Made by a program: the position numbers and the translations under genes. DNA of 64,000 nt from assembly GCA_941918925.1 (NCBI GenBank), contig OW799237.1, forward strand, positions 11,141,201 through 11,205,200, read 5' to 3'. Positions 23,696 to 36,251 of the stretch are shown piece after piece (position 1 is the first letter of the stretch; every line of letters begins with the position of its first letter). The notes beneath the pieces were generated by a model. The model was not told the origin of the DNA, did no database searches, and saw only the letters and a program-made list of their open reading frames with translations. This DNA comes from Phyto melanocephala (taxonomy: Eukaryota > Arthropoda > Insecta > Diptera > Rhinophoridae).

Positions 23696-26600
23696 AAACT
23701 CCAATGCTTGACGATTAAATGTCATGTTTAGGTTGGGCTCTAACTTCACTATTTAATGAGCGTCAAAATCATATTTTTTAATTAAAAAGCATAGACACCG
23801 CATAACATAATAAAATTATAAACCTTTAAAAAACATTCTGATATTAGCCGGGTGGAATGTATTTTGTAAACCAGCTACGATTTCCACATCATCACTCTTT
23901 GTCGGTATGTTCATATGCAATTTGAAACTACTATTCATGATACGATTTAAAGAAATAAGAAAATGAGAAGCATTAAATACTTAAAAAAATTTCGTTCTGT
24001 TTTATCAAATGACATTTTCATCTTGTTTTTCTTCACTCATATTCTTAATACATTTTTGTTATTCTTTCTATAACCATCTTTTGGCTGGCAGTTATAAATA
24101 CTATTAAGGCGATAGCCACCGAACAGTTGCTTGCTTGTTCGCCATACTTCCCCTTGTTACTTCGTGCTTTGACATTCAATGCGTACAACGTTTTCTTGTG
24201 GTTAGTTTTTCGTGCTGGTTTCTTTCTAGTCGTACTAAATAAATGAAACCTAGACCAAGTTTGTTGTAATGCCGATGTTGTCTCTTTGTAATTTTTGTTG
24301 TTTGTTTTTTATTGAAAGTTGTTAAGTGCATGGTTAAAGCGGTGCCACCAGACATTTACAGTAACAGCAGAAATAAGAACACATACAAACATGATTTTAC
24401 TATGTTTAATAACTTGTATTTGCTGTGCAGAGAATTCTTATCATTTATGTACTCCACTGTTGCCTTAATAAGTAGTAGATATATTCATAATCTACTAACT
24501 GTGTAACGTTTGTAGATATACAATGTATTTATCTCTTTTTTTATGTCGTATTAACTACTATCACATTTTCTATTAGTATTCGCATGTAGTAGTATTAACT
24601 ACTACCACAACAATAATTTCTATTAAAATGCACTTTTCTAGCCACTTGTGCTTCTGAGTACGTTTGTGTATCTAAGGTAGTTTAGTTGATTGCTTGGCTT
24701 TTTATATTATTAGTTAGCATGGAAATATATGACAAACAAATAGGGAGGCCTTCCTGAGGGCCTCATTGAATAAAACTTTTATATTTTAATATCTGTACAA
24801 TATTCTTTACCACACTTTTTAGTAAAATTCTGCTTTTTAACAGTCCATTTTTCAGGCGTCTGAACAACGACGTATGCATGGTTTCGTCAGACTTTCTGTA
24901 GTAAGTGTGCTACTGGACAAAAAAATTGTGTGTAAAAGGTTTTGACAATTATCAAATTATCAATCATCTTGACAATATTCAAAATAATTAAATAAATAGT
25001 TAAAATCTATTTATTGCACCTGATAAATAAGGCCTAATGCAAGGCTTGTTCGTTCCCTTCATCTTGTTTTAGCATTTGGTAAATATGTACACGTTTGTGT
25101 GTGTATAAACTAGCAGATTTGACAGCAATTTAGTTAAAACTAACAGTTGGTGACTTGGTTGTTTATTGCCATAGTAAATGTGATCACTTTAAAATAAAAA
25201 GAAGGAAAAAAATTAACAATTAACAGAAAAGTTTTCTTAAAATAATTAGAGAATACTTTTAAAATTCTTGTAAAATGATATTCGTTTTTAAACCTTTTTA
25301 TGAATTTGAAAAAAAAATTTTTAAAAATAAAAAAAATTTGAAAAAAAAAATGTTTGAAAAAAATTTCTTTTAATATAAAAAATTTATTAAAAATTATTTA
25401 AAAATTTAAAACATAGAATTTCTGTGAAAATTTTGTTAATATTTTCCATGAAGAAAATATTTGAAAAAAAAAAATTTCAAATTTTTACTTTTAAAAGAAA
25501 TGTAAAAAAAAAATTTCTATTGAACTAAAATAAATTTTCTTTAAATTTTTAATTGATCATAAATTTTCTTTGCGAAAAGCATTTGTCGAAAATTTTTACT
25601 AAATTTAATTTTATAAATTTCTTAATAAAATATTTATGGAAAACTTGTCTGTTATTAATTTAGATTTTTTATTATTAATCCTCTTTTTAATATACCAGTT
25701 TTAATAAATTACTAAAAACTCCTAGACTACTAAAACTCATTAGCTTATTAATTTGTTTAACTTATTAAACTAATAATAAAAAAATCTTGGGTAATAAGCC
25801 AGCTAACACTGTACTTGTGTGTGCTTTTTTGCTGCAAAAGCAACATTTAATTGCACTAGCTAATTAGCCATAGTTGAAAATAAACAACAACTAAAAAACT
25901 TTCGCTTAATAAACAACAAGAGCTGCTAGAAGTCGGAGAAAGTTGCTTAAAAAAATACACAAAAAAAGTATGCTTTAAAACTTTCAGTATAAGAGCACCA
26001 TAAAGTATGCTGTATTTTATTAAAGAAAAAAAATTAATTTAACTCAAAAGCGGCTTTTTCTTTGCTACATTTTTAGAAAAAATTTAATTTTAAATGAAAT
26101 GGTTTTTTTTTCAGATTTGTGCAAATGTGAATTGCTTTTGTTGTATTTTTCAATTCACCACACAAGTTTATTTGTTATTTGGTAATTGCAATCGTGAACA
26201 GACATTTGTTATTTGCTGGGTTTTTTCCTAGACACGTCACACACACACACACCCACACCCACATCTAGACCAACAACACAATCAAATAGAAAATTTACTT
26301 TCATCTGTTAGCAACAAAATCTCTGTCACTGTCTGTCTCTCACTGTTTGATTTGTCTTTCCGATTGCCTTTGTGTGAGTTTTTGTTTACCAAACTCAATA
26401 ACTACAACAGTTATATGTAGTGTTTTTGATATGTATTTACTAACACGCTCATACGGTTTTGCAGTTATTTGTGTTAAGCAGTGATTCCCAAACGAAAATA
26501 GGAATATTTTGATAAATTTTTTTTTGGTAAAAAATTGCTAAAAGTAAGTTATTAAACCCAAATTATTTTAGTAAAAATTTACGATTGCACATTTAAAAAT

Positions 26601-26756
26601 TATTTTATAAAATGATTTGGTATAATTCGTTTTTTTTTTAATAAGGGAATATAAATAGCACATATTATTATACAAGAAGTTTTCTTTAGAAATGGTTGTT
26701 AGGCAATAATTTTTTTAGAAATTAAATTTTTTTATAAAAAAAAAAAAATTTATAAT
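23696..26756. other. Intergenic DNA, extremely AT-rich stretch at about 25.2-25.7 kb
   Basis: No gene seen. At 25270-25640, runs such as TTGAAAAAAAAATTTT and GAATTTCTGTGAAAATTTTG may be very old relatives of the minisatellite at 26.8 kb. A (CA)n-like tract lies at about 26238-26260. Confidence 0.4.
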
Positions 26757-27815
26757 AAAACTGTTATATACAACATATTCTATTGAAAAAATTGTTTTAC
26801 ACAAAATTTTTTACAGAAAAAATTGTTGTACAAAAAAGTGTCCATATAAAAATTGTTATACCAAAAATATATTTTGAAAAAAAAACTGTTATACAAAAAA
26901 TTATCTATAAAAAAAATTTTGTTATGCACAAAATTTTTATATAATACAAATTTTTATACAAAAATTACTTATAAAATAAATTTTTATACAAAAAAATTTT
27001 TGTTAAACAAATTTTTATACAAAAGATTTTTTATAAAAAATTTGTAAACACAAAATTTTCTTTATAAAAAATTTTTATATACAAAATTTTCTATGTAAAA
27101 AATGGTTGTAAATTGTTATACAGTAAAGTTTCTATAGAAAAAATTTGTATACACAAAAGTTTCTATAGCAAAATTTTTATGCACAAAATTTTCTATAGAA
27201 AAATTTGTCAACACAAAATTTTCTTTAGAAAAAAGTTTTATACACAAAATTTTCTTAGAAAAAATTGTTGTACGAAAAATTGTCCATATAAAAAATTTTT
27301 ATACAAAAAATATTTTATTAAACAAACCGTTCTACAAAAGATTTTTGATGAAAAAATTTTATACACAAAATTTTCTATACAAAAACTTGTTGAACACAAA
27401 ATTTTCTTTATAAAAAATTTTTATATACAAAATTTTCTAATTTGTTATAAATTGTTATAAAGTAAAGTTTCTATAGAAAAAATTGTTATATTTTTGTTAT
27501 TTTATAAACAATATTTTTTATACAAAAAATTTTATACACAATAGTTTCTATAGAAAACTTGTTATACATAAAATTTTCTATACAAAAACTTGTTATAAAA
27601 AAATTTTCTATAGAAAAAATTGTTATACACAAAATTTTCTAAACAAAAATATAAAAATTTGTTGTTGTTCTTAAAAGTTTTATAGACAAAAAATGCAAAA
27701 AATATTTAATAAAATAATATTTTTACAATTTTGTTATACCAAAAATACTTTAATCGAATGAATATATTGTTAAACACAATGATTTCTATAGGCAAATTGT
27801 ATTATACACAATAGG
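26757..27815 (+). repeat. Diverged minisatellite array related to the 30.5-kb array
   Basis: About 1 kb of degenerate copies of a roughly 30-bp unit built from TTGTTATACAC, AAAATTTTCTATAGAAAA and A-runs. Units vary in length and sequence, and many have lost the TATAG centre. Open frames across 26853-27674 are by-products of the period being near a multiple of three (lysine/phenylalanine/tyrosine-rich translations) and are not genes. Confidence 0.85.
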
Positions 27816-30529
27816 GGAAATCACCCGTTTCCAGATCTTGCAAGTCTAGTATATATATTCTTAAGTTTGCTACAACACAAAAACAATATACACTAATATT
27901 ACATTTCCCACACAAGCACTTATTTCCAATACTAAAAACAGTTGGAAATTTTTAAAAGCAACGTTTGCAATAGAATATATAAAAGCAAGATCTGCAACAT
28001 TTGCATCATGTTTGCAACGAAGGGTGATTTCCGCTAATGCTTTCTTTTTTCGTAAACTCTGTTTAATCTCCTTTTCCTTGATTTGTAGTATAAATCTGGA
28101 CATGATTTCAAACAAGTTGGAAAACACTGTTATATACGTAATGGTGGTGAGCAAACAAACATTTATTTGTATTTGCCCACATGCAAAGGGGTCATCATAC
28201 GGTAAAATATTTTCGAATTTATATTTATGTAGACAGGCCTGAAAATTCACATGCATTGTTTAAAATAGCAGAGTAGAAGATATACCCTTATCATCTAGTG
28301 GATGTAGAAAAATTTAAGTTCTAAAAAAACAAGGGTCTGCAGCAACCTTATTGAGCTCAGTTTTTTCTTTAGTTCTAAGTTTTAAACCATTTAAATTAAA
28401 AAGTTATGTTTAAATATTTTTATTTTAAAGAATAACCTACAACTCACTTTAGGCATTAAAAATATATTTAAAATTTATAAAGCCAACCCTATTAAGTAGT
28501 TGGCTTTTAGCCCCATTTCGGTTACAACTTTACCTTAATGGTCTCCCTCAACTTTTTTTCATGAACTTTATAATTTAGAAAAAAATCTTATTAAACTTTA
28601 TTTGTATATTTTTGTTGTTGTAATCTTTCATTATTTGGACAACTTTACTTAACGACCAGTAGCCAAGTTACCACTTCCCACCACCCTTTATTGAACATGT
28701 TTAATCATGTTTTGTGGTAACACAACATGTTTTCCTCGGCAACTTTTTTATGATTCCCTTAACTCCCCGCCGTAGTTGTTGATGCTGTTTTGCGCCTTTT
28801 TGCATCATGTTAAAGTGATGATTTAGTTTGTTTCTCAAATTACTGCTGTTGCTGGTGCTGCATGTGTGTTTCAATTGTTTGTAGTCGGTGCTGCTATTAC
28901 TGTTGTTGATTGCTGGAATTGTTGTTCACAATAAATATACAACAAAGACAAATGTCAATTACAAACTTTTATTGGAATTTTAACAAGTATTGAACACAGT
29001 CAATAACAAACATACACTCACCATACATACAACAATAAGTTTTGTACCTGCATCCACAAACAAACAAACATCTGCAGGAGTATGTGAAATATGTGTGTAT
29101 AAAAATATATGTATGTACCGCTATAAAATACTAAACGAACTAAGTATGTGTGTAGCAAAAACCTGAGGTGTGAGTTATTTGATCCCTGTAGAGAAAGTGG
29201 TTTTTAGGATTTTTCTTTTAGTTTTGCAAATGAACGCTACACCAGGTAATAGGGAAAAGCCAAGTTGTTTGGAATTTTTCATACACAAAATTTTGTGTTT
29301 AAAGTAATTTTTAAGAAAATACAACACTATTATACAACGAATTTCATAGTATATAAGCGGATTTTATATTTATGTAAAATGATTTCTACTGAAAATTCTG
29401 GTATAAGAGTGTTCTATTAAAATACTCGTTTTTTTCGTATAACAGTTAAGCAAATTTTATTTTCTGCAACTAAAAAAGCGTGTCAAAAGACAAATTAGAC
29501 GTTATCTATTTACAATTGCTGAATTATTATACACGAATTTCCACATACATGCGACATTTAATTTGTCTTTACCTCTTTTAATTATTTTTTGCATCCATCC
29601 CCGTACGCGTATTAAAACGTTTTATCTTGTTAGATACAAATAATTAATTCCAAGCATATGTAGCAAAAACGAAATCGTTTAAAAATCTTACTTTTTTTTG
29701 GTAAAAAATTGTATACAATTTTTTATCTCCATAACAATTTTTTACATCTCAGGCTGATTGTCATTGGGATATAGAGGCAAAAAAAAAAAACAAAAAAAAT
29801 TTAAACGTAACACGATGTCGAGAAAGAGCTTTTAAATATTTAACTGGTTGCCATAGAAAAAGTTTTCTTTTCTTCTAGTTTTTTTTTCGTTTTTTTTTTT
29901 GGTTCATCATCGTGCGTCTCTCTAAAGAGCTGTTAGCTTGCAACACATGTATCTATTGTTGTTGTTGTTTGATGCCACAAAAATATCTAGATTGTAGCAA
30001 CATAAACTGTATGGTGCCAAGTACTATCACACAAATTGTATTACGGCGTTTTAACCATTTTATTTTCCAGGTTTGTGTGTGTAATTTACTTAACTGCGCA
30101 TGTGATTAAATCTACAAAAGAAACGCATTTTTATACAACTGCTTTGATTTTTTGCTTTGCTCACTAAAAGATACTTGCATGCATACATGTTGCTGTAGGT
30201 ATGCCGTTGTGTGACTGCCAGAGAATTGTGTTCTATCAAGAGGTGATTGCAGCGGCAATATGCAGTAGTTGTAATTTAAGTGTAATTCGTTTTTTACTAG
30301 ATTTTTTTCTCTTATTTTTTTCTTAATACTGCAGTGACTTTTTGCTTGATTTAACAGAAAAATAGTTTATAAAAGTCACATATAGCAGGCTTAACATAAA
30401 TTGTGAAAACAGTGGGAACCATTACAAAAAGATTGAGAAAAATTGCTATGCAAGCTTTTTGTATAGTATTTTGTATAGTATTATACAATTGTTGCTTATG
30501 ATATGTGCTTTTATTATCTAAAGAAATTT
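27816..30529. other. Spacer between the two minisatellite arrays, no gene established
   Basis: AT-rich DNA. Overlapping open frames on both strands at 27870-28256 are discussed under rejected items. Scattered single-unit remnants (CATACACAAAATTTTGTG at about 29280-29297) suggest the two flanking arrays may once have been connected or seeded from the same source. Confidence 0.4.
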
Positions 30530-31852
30530 CAACAGAAAAATGTGTTATACACAAAATTTCCTATAAAAAAAATTTATTATAAACAAAATTTTCTATCGAA
30601 TAAGTTGTTATACACAAAATTTTCTATAGAAAAACTGTTATACACAAAATTTTCCACAGAAAAATTTTTTATACACAAAATTTTCTATAGAAAAATTGTT
30701 ACACACAAAATTTTCTTACGAAAAATTGTTATACACAAATTTTTCTATAATAAAATTGTTATACACAAAATTTTCTTACGAAAAATTGTTATATACAAAT
30801 TTTTCTATAAAAAAATTGTTATACACAAAAATTTCAATAGAAAAAATTGTTATACACAAAATTTTCTATAGAAAAAATTGTTATACACAAAATTTTCTAT
30901 AAAAAAAATTATTATACAAAAAATTTTCTATAGAAAAAATTGTTATACACAAAATTTTCTATAGAAAAAATTGTTATACACAAAATTTTCTATAGAAAAA
31001 ATTGTTATATACAAAATTTTCTATAGAAAAAATTGTTATACACAAAATTTTCTATAGAAAAAATTGTTATACACAAAATTTTCTATAGAAAAAATTGTTA
31101 AACACAAAATTTTCTACAGAAAACATTGTTATACACAAAATTTTCTATAGAAAAAATTGTTATACACAAAATTTTCTATAGAAAAATTGTTATACACAAA
31201 ATTTTCTATAGAAAAAATTGTTATACTCAAATTTTCTATAGAAAAATTGTTATACACAAAATTTTCTATAGAAAAAATTGTTATACACAAAATTTTCTAT
31301 AGAAAAAATTGTTATATACAAAATTTTCTATAGAAAAAATTGTTATACACAAAATTTTCTATAGAAAAAATTGTTATACACAAAATTTTCTATAGAAAAA
31401 ATTGTTAAACACAAAATTTTCTATAGAAAACATTGTTATACACAAAATTTTCTATAGAAAAAATTGTTATACACAAAATTTTCTATAGAAAAATTGTTAT
31501 ACACAAAATTTTCTATAGAAAAAATTGTTATATACAAAATTTTCTATAGAAAAAATTGTTATACACAAAATTTTCTATAGAAAAAATTGTTAAACACAAA
31601 ATTTTCTATAGAAAAAATTGTTAAACACAAAATTTTCTATAGAAAACATTGTTATACACAAAATTTTCTATAGAAAAAATTGTTATACACAAAATTTTCT
31701 ATAGAAAAATTGTTATACACAAAATTTTCTATAGAAAAAATTGTTATACACAAAATTTTCTATAGAAAAAATTTTTATACACAAAATTTTCTGTAGAAAA
31801 AATTTTTATACACAATATTTTCTGTAGAAAAAATTGTTATACTAAAATTTTC
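30530..31852 (+). repeat. Minisatellite array, 30-31 bp unit with a perfect palindrome
   Basis: About 43 head-to-tail units. Each reads A-run, TTGTTATACACAAAA, then TTTCTATAG. The junction TTTTCTATAGAAAA is a perfect 14-bp palindrome, and most units are identical or differ by one or two bases. Length alternates between 30 and 31 bp by A-run length. Variant units (TTGTTATATAC, TTGTTAAACAC, GAAAACATTG) recur in the same order, giving a higher-order period of about 307 bp and then 216 bp. The open frames at 30503-30902 are artefacts of the array. Confidence 0.95.
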
Positions 31853-32565
31853 TTTTGTTTATGTTAGTAACTGCAACTCAGGAATGATTTGCATTTTAAG
31901 TTTTAATTTCTTTTCTAATTCCATCTTAAAATTGGTCCACTGTTTGAATATGTACAATGTTTTTTTTTAACCGTTTTCTTTATTTTTTCTTCTTTTATTA
32001 TCTACATTTATTTAAGTTGACACTGTAATACATTTTCCTATTTAATGTTGCGTTTTAGTAATGCATATGTATGTATGCATGTTGCTGCGTATAAATGTCA
32101 CATTTGTACTTTCTGTAGCATCAGCTACTTTTCAGTTTTTTCATGATTTTAAATTTTTTATACAATACTTTTCCATTAATAGTGTGTGAAATGTAAGGAA
32201 ATTTTAATTTGAGTAATTTTTTGCTGGTATCTAATAATGTTGCATTTGTAATGGTCAGTGATGGGAAAAAGTTTGCTAAAAATGAGGAAAATTGCTACAG
32301 TTCATATATAATTTAAGAGGATCAAAGTAATAAAATAGTAAAATTTTTTAAAAACACCATGCAGATGTAAGCAATTTTAAGGATTATTAGGAGAAATTAA
32401 AAAATTCATAGAAAACTAAAGTTTTTTAAAAACGGTTACAAATACAAGTGCAAGTATTTTTGACATAGTTTTTAAACACGAAGGAAATTAAGTTATTGTT
32501 GGTTTGCTAGAAAATAATAAATTTGCATATTTGAGAAAGGGATTTTTTAGTAAAGATTTTTTTAG
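31853..32565. other. Intergenic DNA, no gene seen
   Basis: AT-rich sequence directly right of the minisatellite. No coding or repeat structure recognised. Confidence 0.45.
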
Positions 32566-33045
32566 AGATTATACTTCATAATTACGACAAAGAACAGTAT
32601 TTTCATTTATAATATATGATAAAAAATAAATTTCCCTCGAGGGGATATTTTTAATTAAGTAACATTTAATTAAATTCTTATCAAATATATATTTAATTAT
32701 TATTTTCATTAAACGCTATAAAAATATAGTTGTGATCACTAAAAATAAAAATTTCCCAGAATGGGATATTATTTAGATAAGGGGAAATTCACAACATTTT
32801 TGTAAAAATAAAAAATTTTAACAAAATTTTATACGTGTTAAAAAATTCAACCTTGTATCATATTAAATTAAAATTTCCTTCAAAGGAAATTTTTGTTTAT
32901 TAAGGGAAATTTCAAAATTTTTTTTAAATAAAATTTGTGCATTAAGAATAATAAAATTTTGCTTAAATAATGTTGGTATAAGTGAAAGAAGAAAAAATTC
33001 CCATAGAGGGAAATTTCTTAATTCATGGATAAATAGATTAACATA
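32566..33045. repeat. Degenerate tandem repeat, about 120-bp period, palindromic cores
   Basis: Short palindromic cores recur at regular spacing: TTTCCCTCGAGGGGATATTT at 32631, ATTTCCCAGAATGGGATATT at 32751, AAATTTCCTTCAAAGGAAAT at 32871, and AATTCCCATAGAGGGAAATT at about 32996. Spacings are about 120, 120 and 125. Sequence between cores is only loosely conserved. The conserved feature is the self-complementary TTTCCC...GGGAAA core. Confidence 0.65.
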
Positions 33046-33224
33046 TAAAAGCGGACTGAAGTTATTTATATTAATTTTTTATAGTGTATTGGAAAATTTG
33101 TTAAACAAAAGCAAATTTTAAAAATTTTTTGTGTTAGAAGTAGAAATAGTTGTGTAATTTTGATCATTATAAAGTTTACTAATTTGTTTGTTGAACTTGT
33201 TTTAAAAAATTTTTAGGGAAAGCT

Positions 33225-33310
33225 AAACAATTTAGCAGGAATTTGTTTAAATGTAAACAATTTAGCAGGAATTTGTTTAAATGTAAACAATTTAGCAGGA
33301 ATTTGTTTTT
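33225..33310 (+). repeat. Three copies of a 30-bp tandem repeat
   Basis: Exact head-to-tail copies beginning AAACAATTTAGCAGGAATTT at 33225, 33255 and 33285, the last partial. The identity indicates recent duplication. The sequence is unrelated to the larger minisatellite. Confidence 0.9.
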
Positions 33311-33955
33311 TTCAACACCATTTGGATTAAGTCTAACAATTACCTTCTAATTTTTTTTCTCTCACCCCGTTTAATTTTACTTTTATAATATTCAAAACAA
33401 TGTGCCTACATTAAGGCTTATAAAAGATTTTCTGTACTTTGGATGGTAAGTTTTAATAGTTTGTTTGTTTTACACATTAAATTCTTTAAATAATTTCTAT
33501 GTTTATACGATTTCATACTTGAAAACTATACAGTAAATTAAAAAGTTTGTTATGTAATGAGAACTTTTTACTTAACTAACAAAAACTATGGCATACTTAT
33601 AGGCAGCATAAAAAATAAGCACATGCTAAAATAATCTAAAAATACTTAAAGATAAACTATTTTAAGGTACATTTATATGTTTTTTTTTTGGTTATAAATT
33701 AAGCAAACTTTATATAAGTTCCTAAACCACAAAAAGCATAAAGCAAACATCAACAACTTTTACTTTTCAAAGACCTTAACTTTTTAAACAAAAAAAATTT
33801 TTTTTGTATTTTTTTCAGTTAAAAACAGGAAGAAGCCTTTAGTCACTCGTATACATCAACAAAACACTTGAATATTTAGGAATTTGTTGGGGGACTTTTA
33901 TAGGGTTGAGCTATTGATATGTTGACATTAAAAGTTTTCGTTTACAATATTTTTT
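33311..33955. other. Intergenic DNA, no gene seen
   Basis: AT-rich sequence between a short tandem repeat and a large DINE-like element. Nothing else was recognised. Confidence 0.45.
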
Positions 33956-34550
33956 ATTTTTATACCCGCCACCAAAAAAATGGTGGGGGTATATTCATTT
34001 TGTCATTCCGTTTGTAACACATCGAAATATCCATTTTAGACCCCATAAAGTATATATATTCTGAATCAGGGTTTGATTTGATGACGATCTAGCTATGTCC
34101 ATCCGTCTGTCCGTCTGTCCGTCTGTTGAAAGCACGATAGAGGTCGCACCGAAAAAGCTAGGGGGCTCAAATTTTGCCAGAATCTTTTTTATAGACAAGG
34201 TTTGTTTGGTATTGAAAATGGGCTATATCGGAATATTAGGAAGAGAGTTATAGCTCGAAAAGCAAGAGTAGGTCGAAAAAACCGTGTTCTTCAAACATCG
34301 AATAAAATGGAATTGTGTCCAAACGCATTAACGTAGACTCATGAAACTTCGAATCCCTGAAAATTATCAAAATCTATGCATTAGGAGAGGAGTTATCGAT
34401 CAAAATGTACGAAAATTTATACCGCACAGTGTATTTTTCGGTATATTTAAAAACAAAAACGTCATAAAAGCAACAAAATTGCATGTACGACCCTGAAATT
34501 TTGCACACGTGGCTTTTTGGTAAAATGCTTTGTTCGAACAGGAAATCAAT

Positions 34551-35595
34551 GTGCCACGCCCACTTTAACGCCCACCTCCCATATAAAGTTTTACCCAAAA
34601 TTCATATAATTTCTCTATTAATAAAGATTTTGGAATATTAAAGGACTATATTGAAACACCTAAGTTGTACTCATTAGCGAGAACAACTTTGACAAGCCTA
34701 CTATAACGCCCACTTTTCACGTTTTATACCGTTAATAAAATTTAAAAGCTCATAAAACCGCCAAAATTAGAGGTATGAAGATAAAACTTGCTACGTATAT
34801 CCCCCTCGGCAATGTCATTACTGTGCCAAAAAATTAAGGTGCCACGCCGACTTTTACGCCCACCTCCTATATAACGTTTTACCTAAAATTCATATAATTT
34901 CTCTATTAAAAAAGATTTTGGAATAATAAAAGACTATATTGAAACACCTAAGTTGTACTCATTAGCGAGAACAACTTTGACACGCCTACTATAACGCCCA
35001 CTTTTCACGTTTTCTACCGTTAATGAAATTTAAAAGCTCAAAAAACCGTCAAAATTTGAGGTATGATGATAAAACTTGCTACGTATATCCCTCTAGGCAA
35101 TGTCATTACTGTGCCAAAAAATTAAGGTGCCACGTCCACTTTTACGCCCACCTCCCATATAACGTTTTACCTAAAATTCATATAATTTCTCTATTTATAA
35201 AGATTTTAGAATAATAAAGGACTATATTGAAACATCTAAGTTGTACTCATTAGCAAAAACAACTTTGACACGCCTACTTTAACGCCCACTTTTCACGATA
35301 TCTACCGTTAATGAAAATTAAAAGTTCATAAAACCGACAAAATTAGAGGTATGATAATAAAATTTGCTACATATATCCTTCTAATCAATGTAATTGTTGT
35401 GCCAAAGAGTTTAAGTGACACGCTCACTTTACCGCCTACTTCCCATATAACGGTTTATTTTAAATTCATGTAATTTCTCTATTGACAATGTTTTTGGGAA
35501 AATAAAGGACTATATTAAAATATCTAAATTGTATTTATTAGCAGAAACTTTATTGATACTCCTACTTTAACGCCCACTTTCATTGAAGGACTAAA
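34551..35595 (+). repeat. Tandem repeat, 288-bp period, about 3.6 copies
   Basis: Units start with GTGCCACGCCCACTTT-like sequence at 34551, 34839, 35127 and 35415. Each contains CGCCCACCTCCCATATAACG, TAAAATTCATATAATTTCTC, GGACTATATTGAAACA, TTGTACTCATTAGC and GCCCACTTTTCACG. The first three units are closely similar and the fourth is truncated and more diverged. An old single-copy core was therefore duplicated within this element. Confidence 0.9.
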
Positions 35596-35630
35596 TTTAT
35601 GAAAACATTTTACTAGCGTATCGAAGGTTA

Positions 35631-36251
35631 AAAGGGTGGTTAAATTTTAAGGGCCGATGTTGATTTTAAATAAAACACAAATCGTTTAAGAAGTTATTAT
35701 CATTTCTTTTTATAATATAATATTTGTATGGTTCAATTATGTATTTAACAAAATATCGGCCAAATGCCCCCGCCGCCCAACCTTGGCACCACTCCTCCAT
35801 CTGATGATCCAAATTTTCAATGACAATGTTGATGTTCAATTGTTGGGCATGATGATGAGGCGAGGTTGACTGCTCTTTTGCCACACTATCGCAAAAACCA
35901 GCAGTGGTTCCCATTCAACGAACTAAGAAGGCATTCACAGATTTTCTAACATTCTATACAGACCTGTTTTGCAGAAATTTAAATATTTTTTACAATTCTC
36001 CCGATTGTGGACGAATTTGAACGATTATGTTGATCAAAAGAATTACGAAGTGCACAAAATGCATTTTGATTTGAACGCCCATTTTTATAAAAAACCTGAA
36101 TAACTTTAAAGCGTTGCTCATTTGCGTATCTTTCCACGGATCAAATTGAGTAAGTTTGAAATTGAGAAATATCAAATGAAATGCAGAAAACAAATTTAAA
36201 GACTAGGTGTAGTTCACCTTCAACATGGGCCCTTAAAATTTAACCACCCTC
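35631..36251 (-). mobile_element. Mariner-derived MITE nested in the DINE-like element
   Basis: Terminal inverted repeats of about 30 bp begin AAAGGGTGG and GAGGGTGG and share GGGTGGTTAAATTTTAAGGG, then CC, with one mismatch before ATGTTGA. TA flanks both sides (35629-35630 and 36252-36253). Minus-strand translation shows remnants of both transposase ends. EQRFKVIQVFYKNGRSNQ (near 36105-36050) is the N-terminal helix, and VIENLDHQMEEWCQ then, after a frameshift, RRGHLADILLNT (ending near 35735) is the C-terminus. The catalytic core is absent. It is thus an internal-deletion derivative of an identifiable mariner lineage. The sister DINE-like copy at 2.6 kb supplies the empty site. Confidence 0.9.

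Noticed and set aside
24744..24766. Short GAGGCC...GGGCCTC hairpin
   Set aside because: A 6-7 bp stem is expected by chance at this scale, and no neighbouring gene would use it.
27870..28256. Overlapping open frames on both strands; the plus-strand one (INLDMISNKLENTVIYVMVV) vaguely recalls the C-terminal membrane segment of insect gustatory receptors
   Set aside because: No diagnostic C-terminal motif follows in frame, no companion exons were found, and hydrophobic translations are common in AT-rich DNA. A profile search against chemoreceptor families would decide.
30503..30902. Plus-strand open frames of 122 and 68 codons rich in Lys, Ile, Phe and Tyr
   Set aside because: They are generated by the 30-bp minisatellite, whose period is a multiple of three. 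Frames break wherever a 31-bp unit occurs. The same applies to 26853-27674.
15421..33310. CRISPR-like arrangement of regularly spaced repeats
   Set aside because: Repeats are contiguous tandem units without unique spacers, in a eukaryotic genome; they are minisatellites or satellites.
34151..35214. Open frames inside the 33.96-kb DINE-like element
   Set aside because: They fall within non-coding repeat units and are not conserved between the 288-bp copies.
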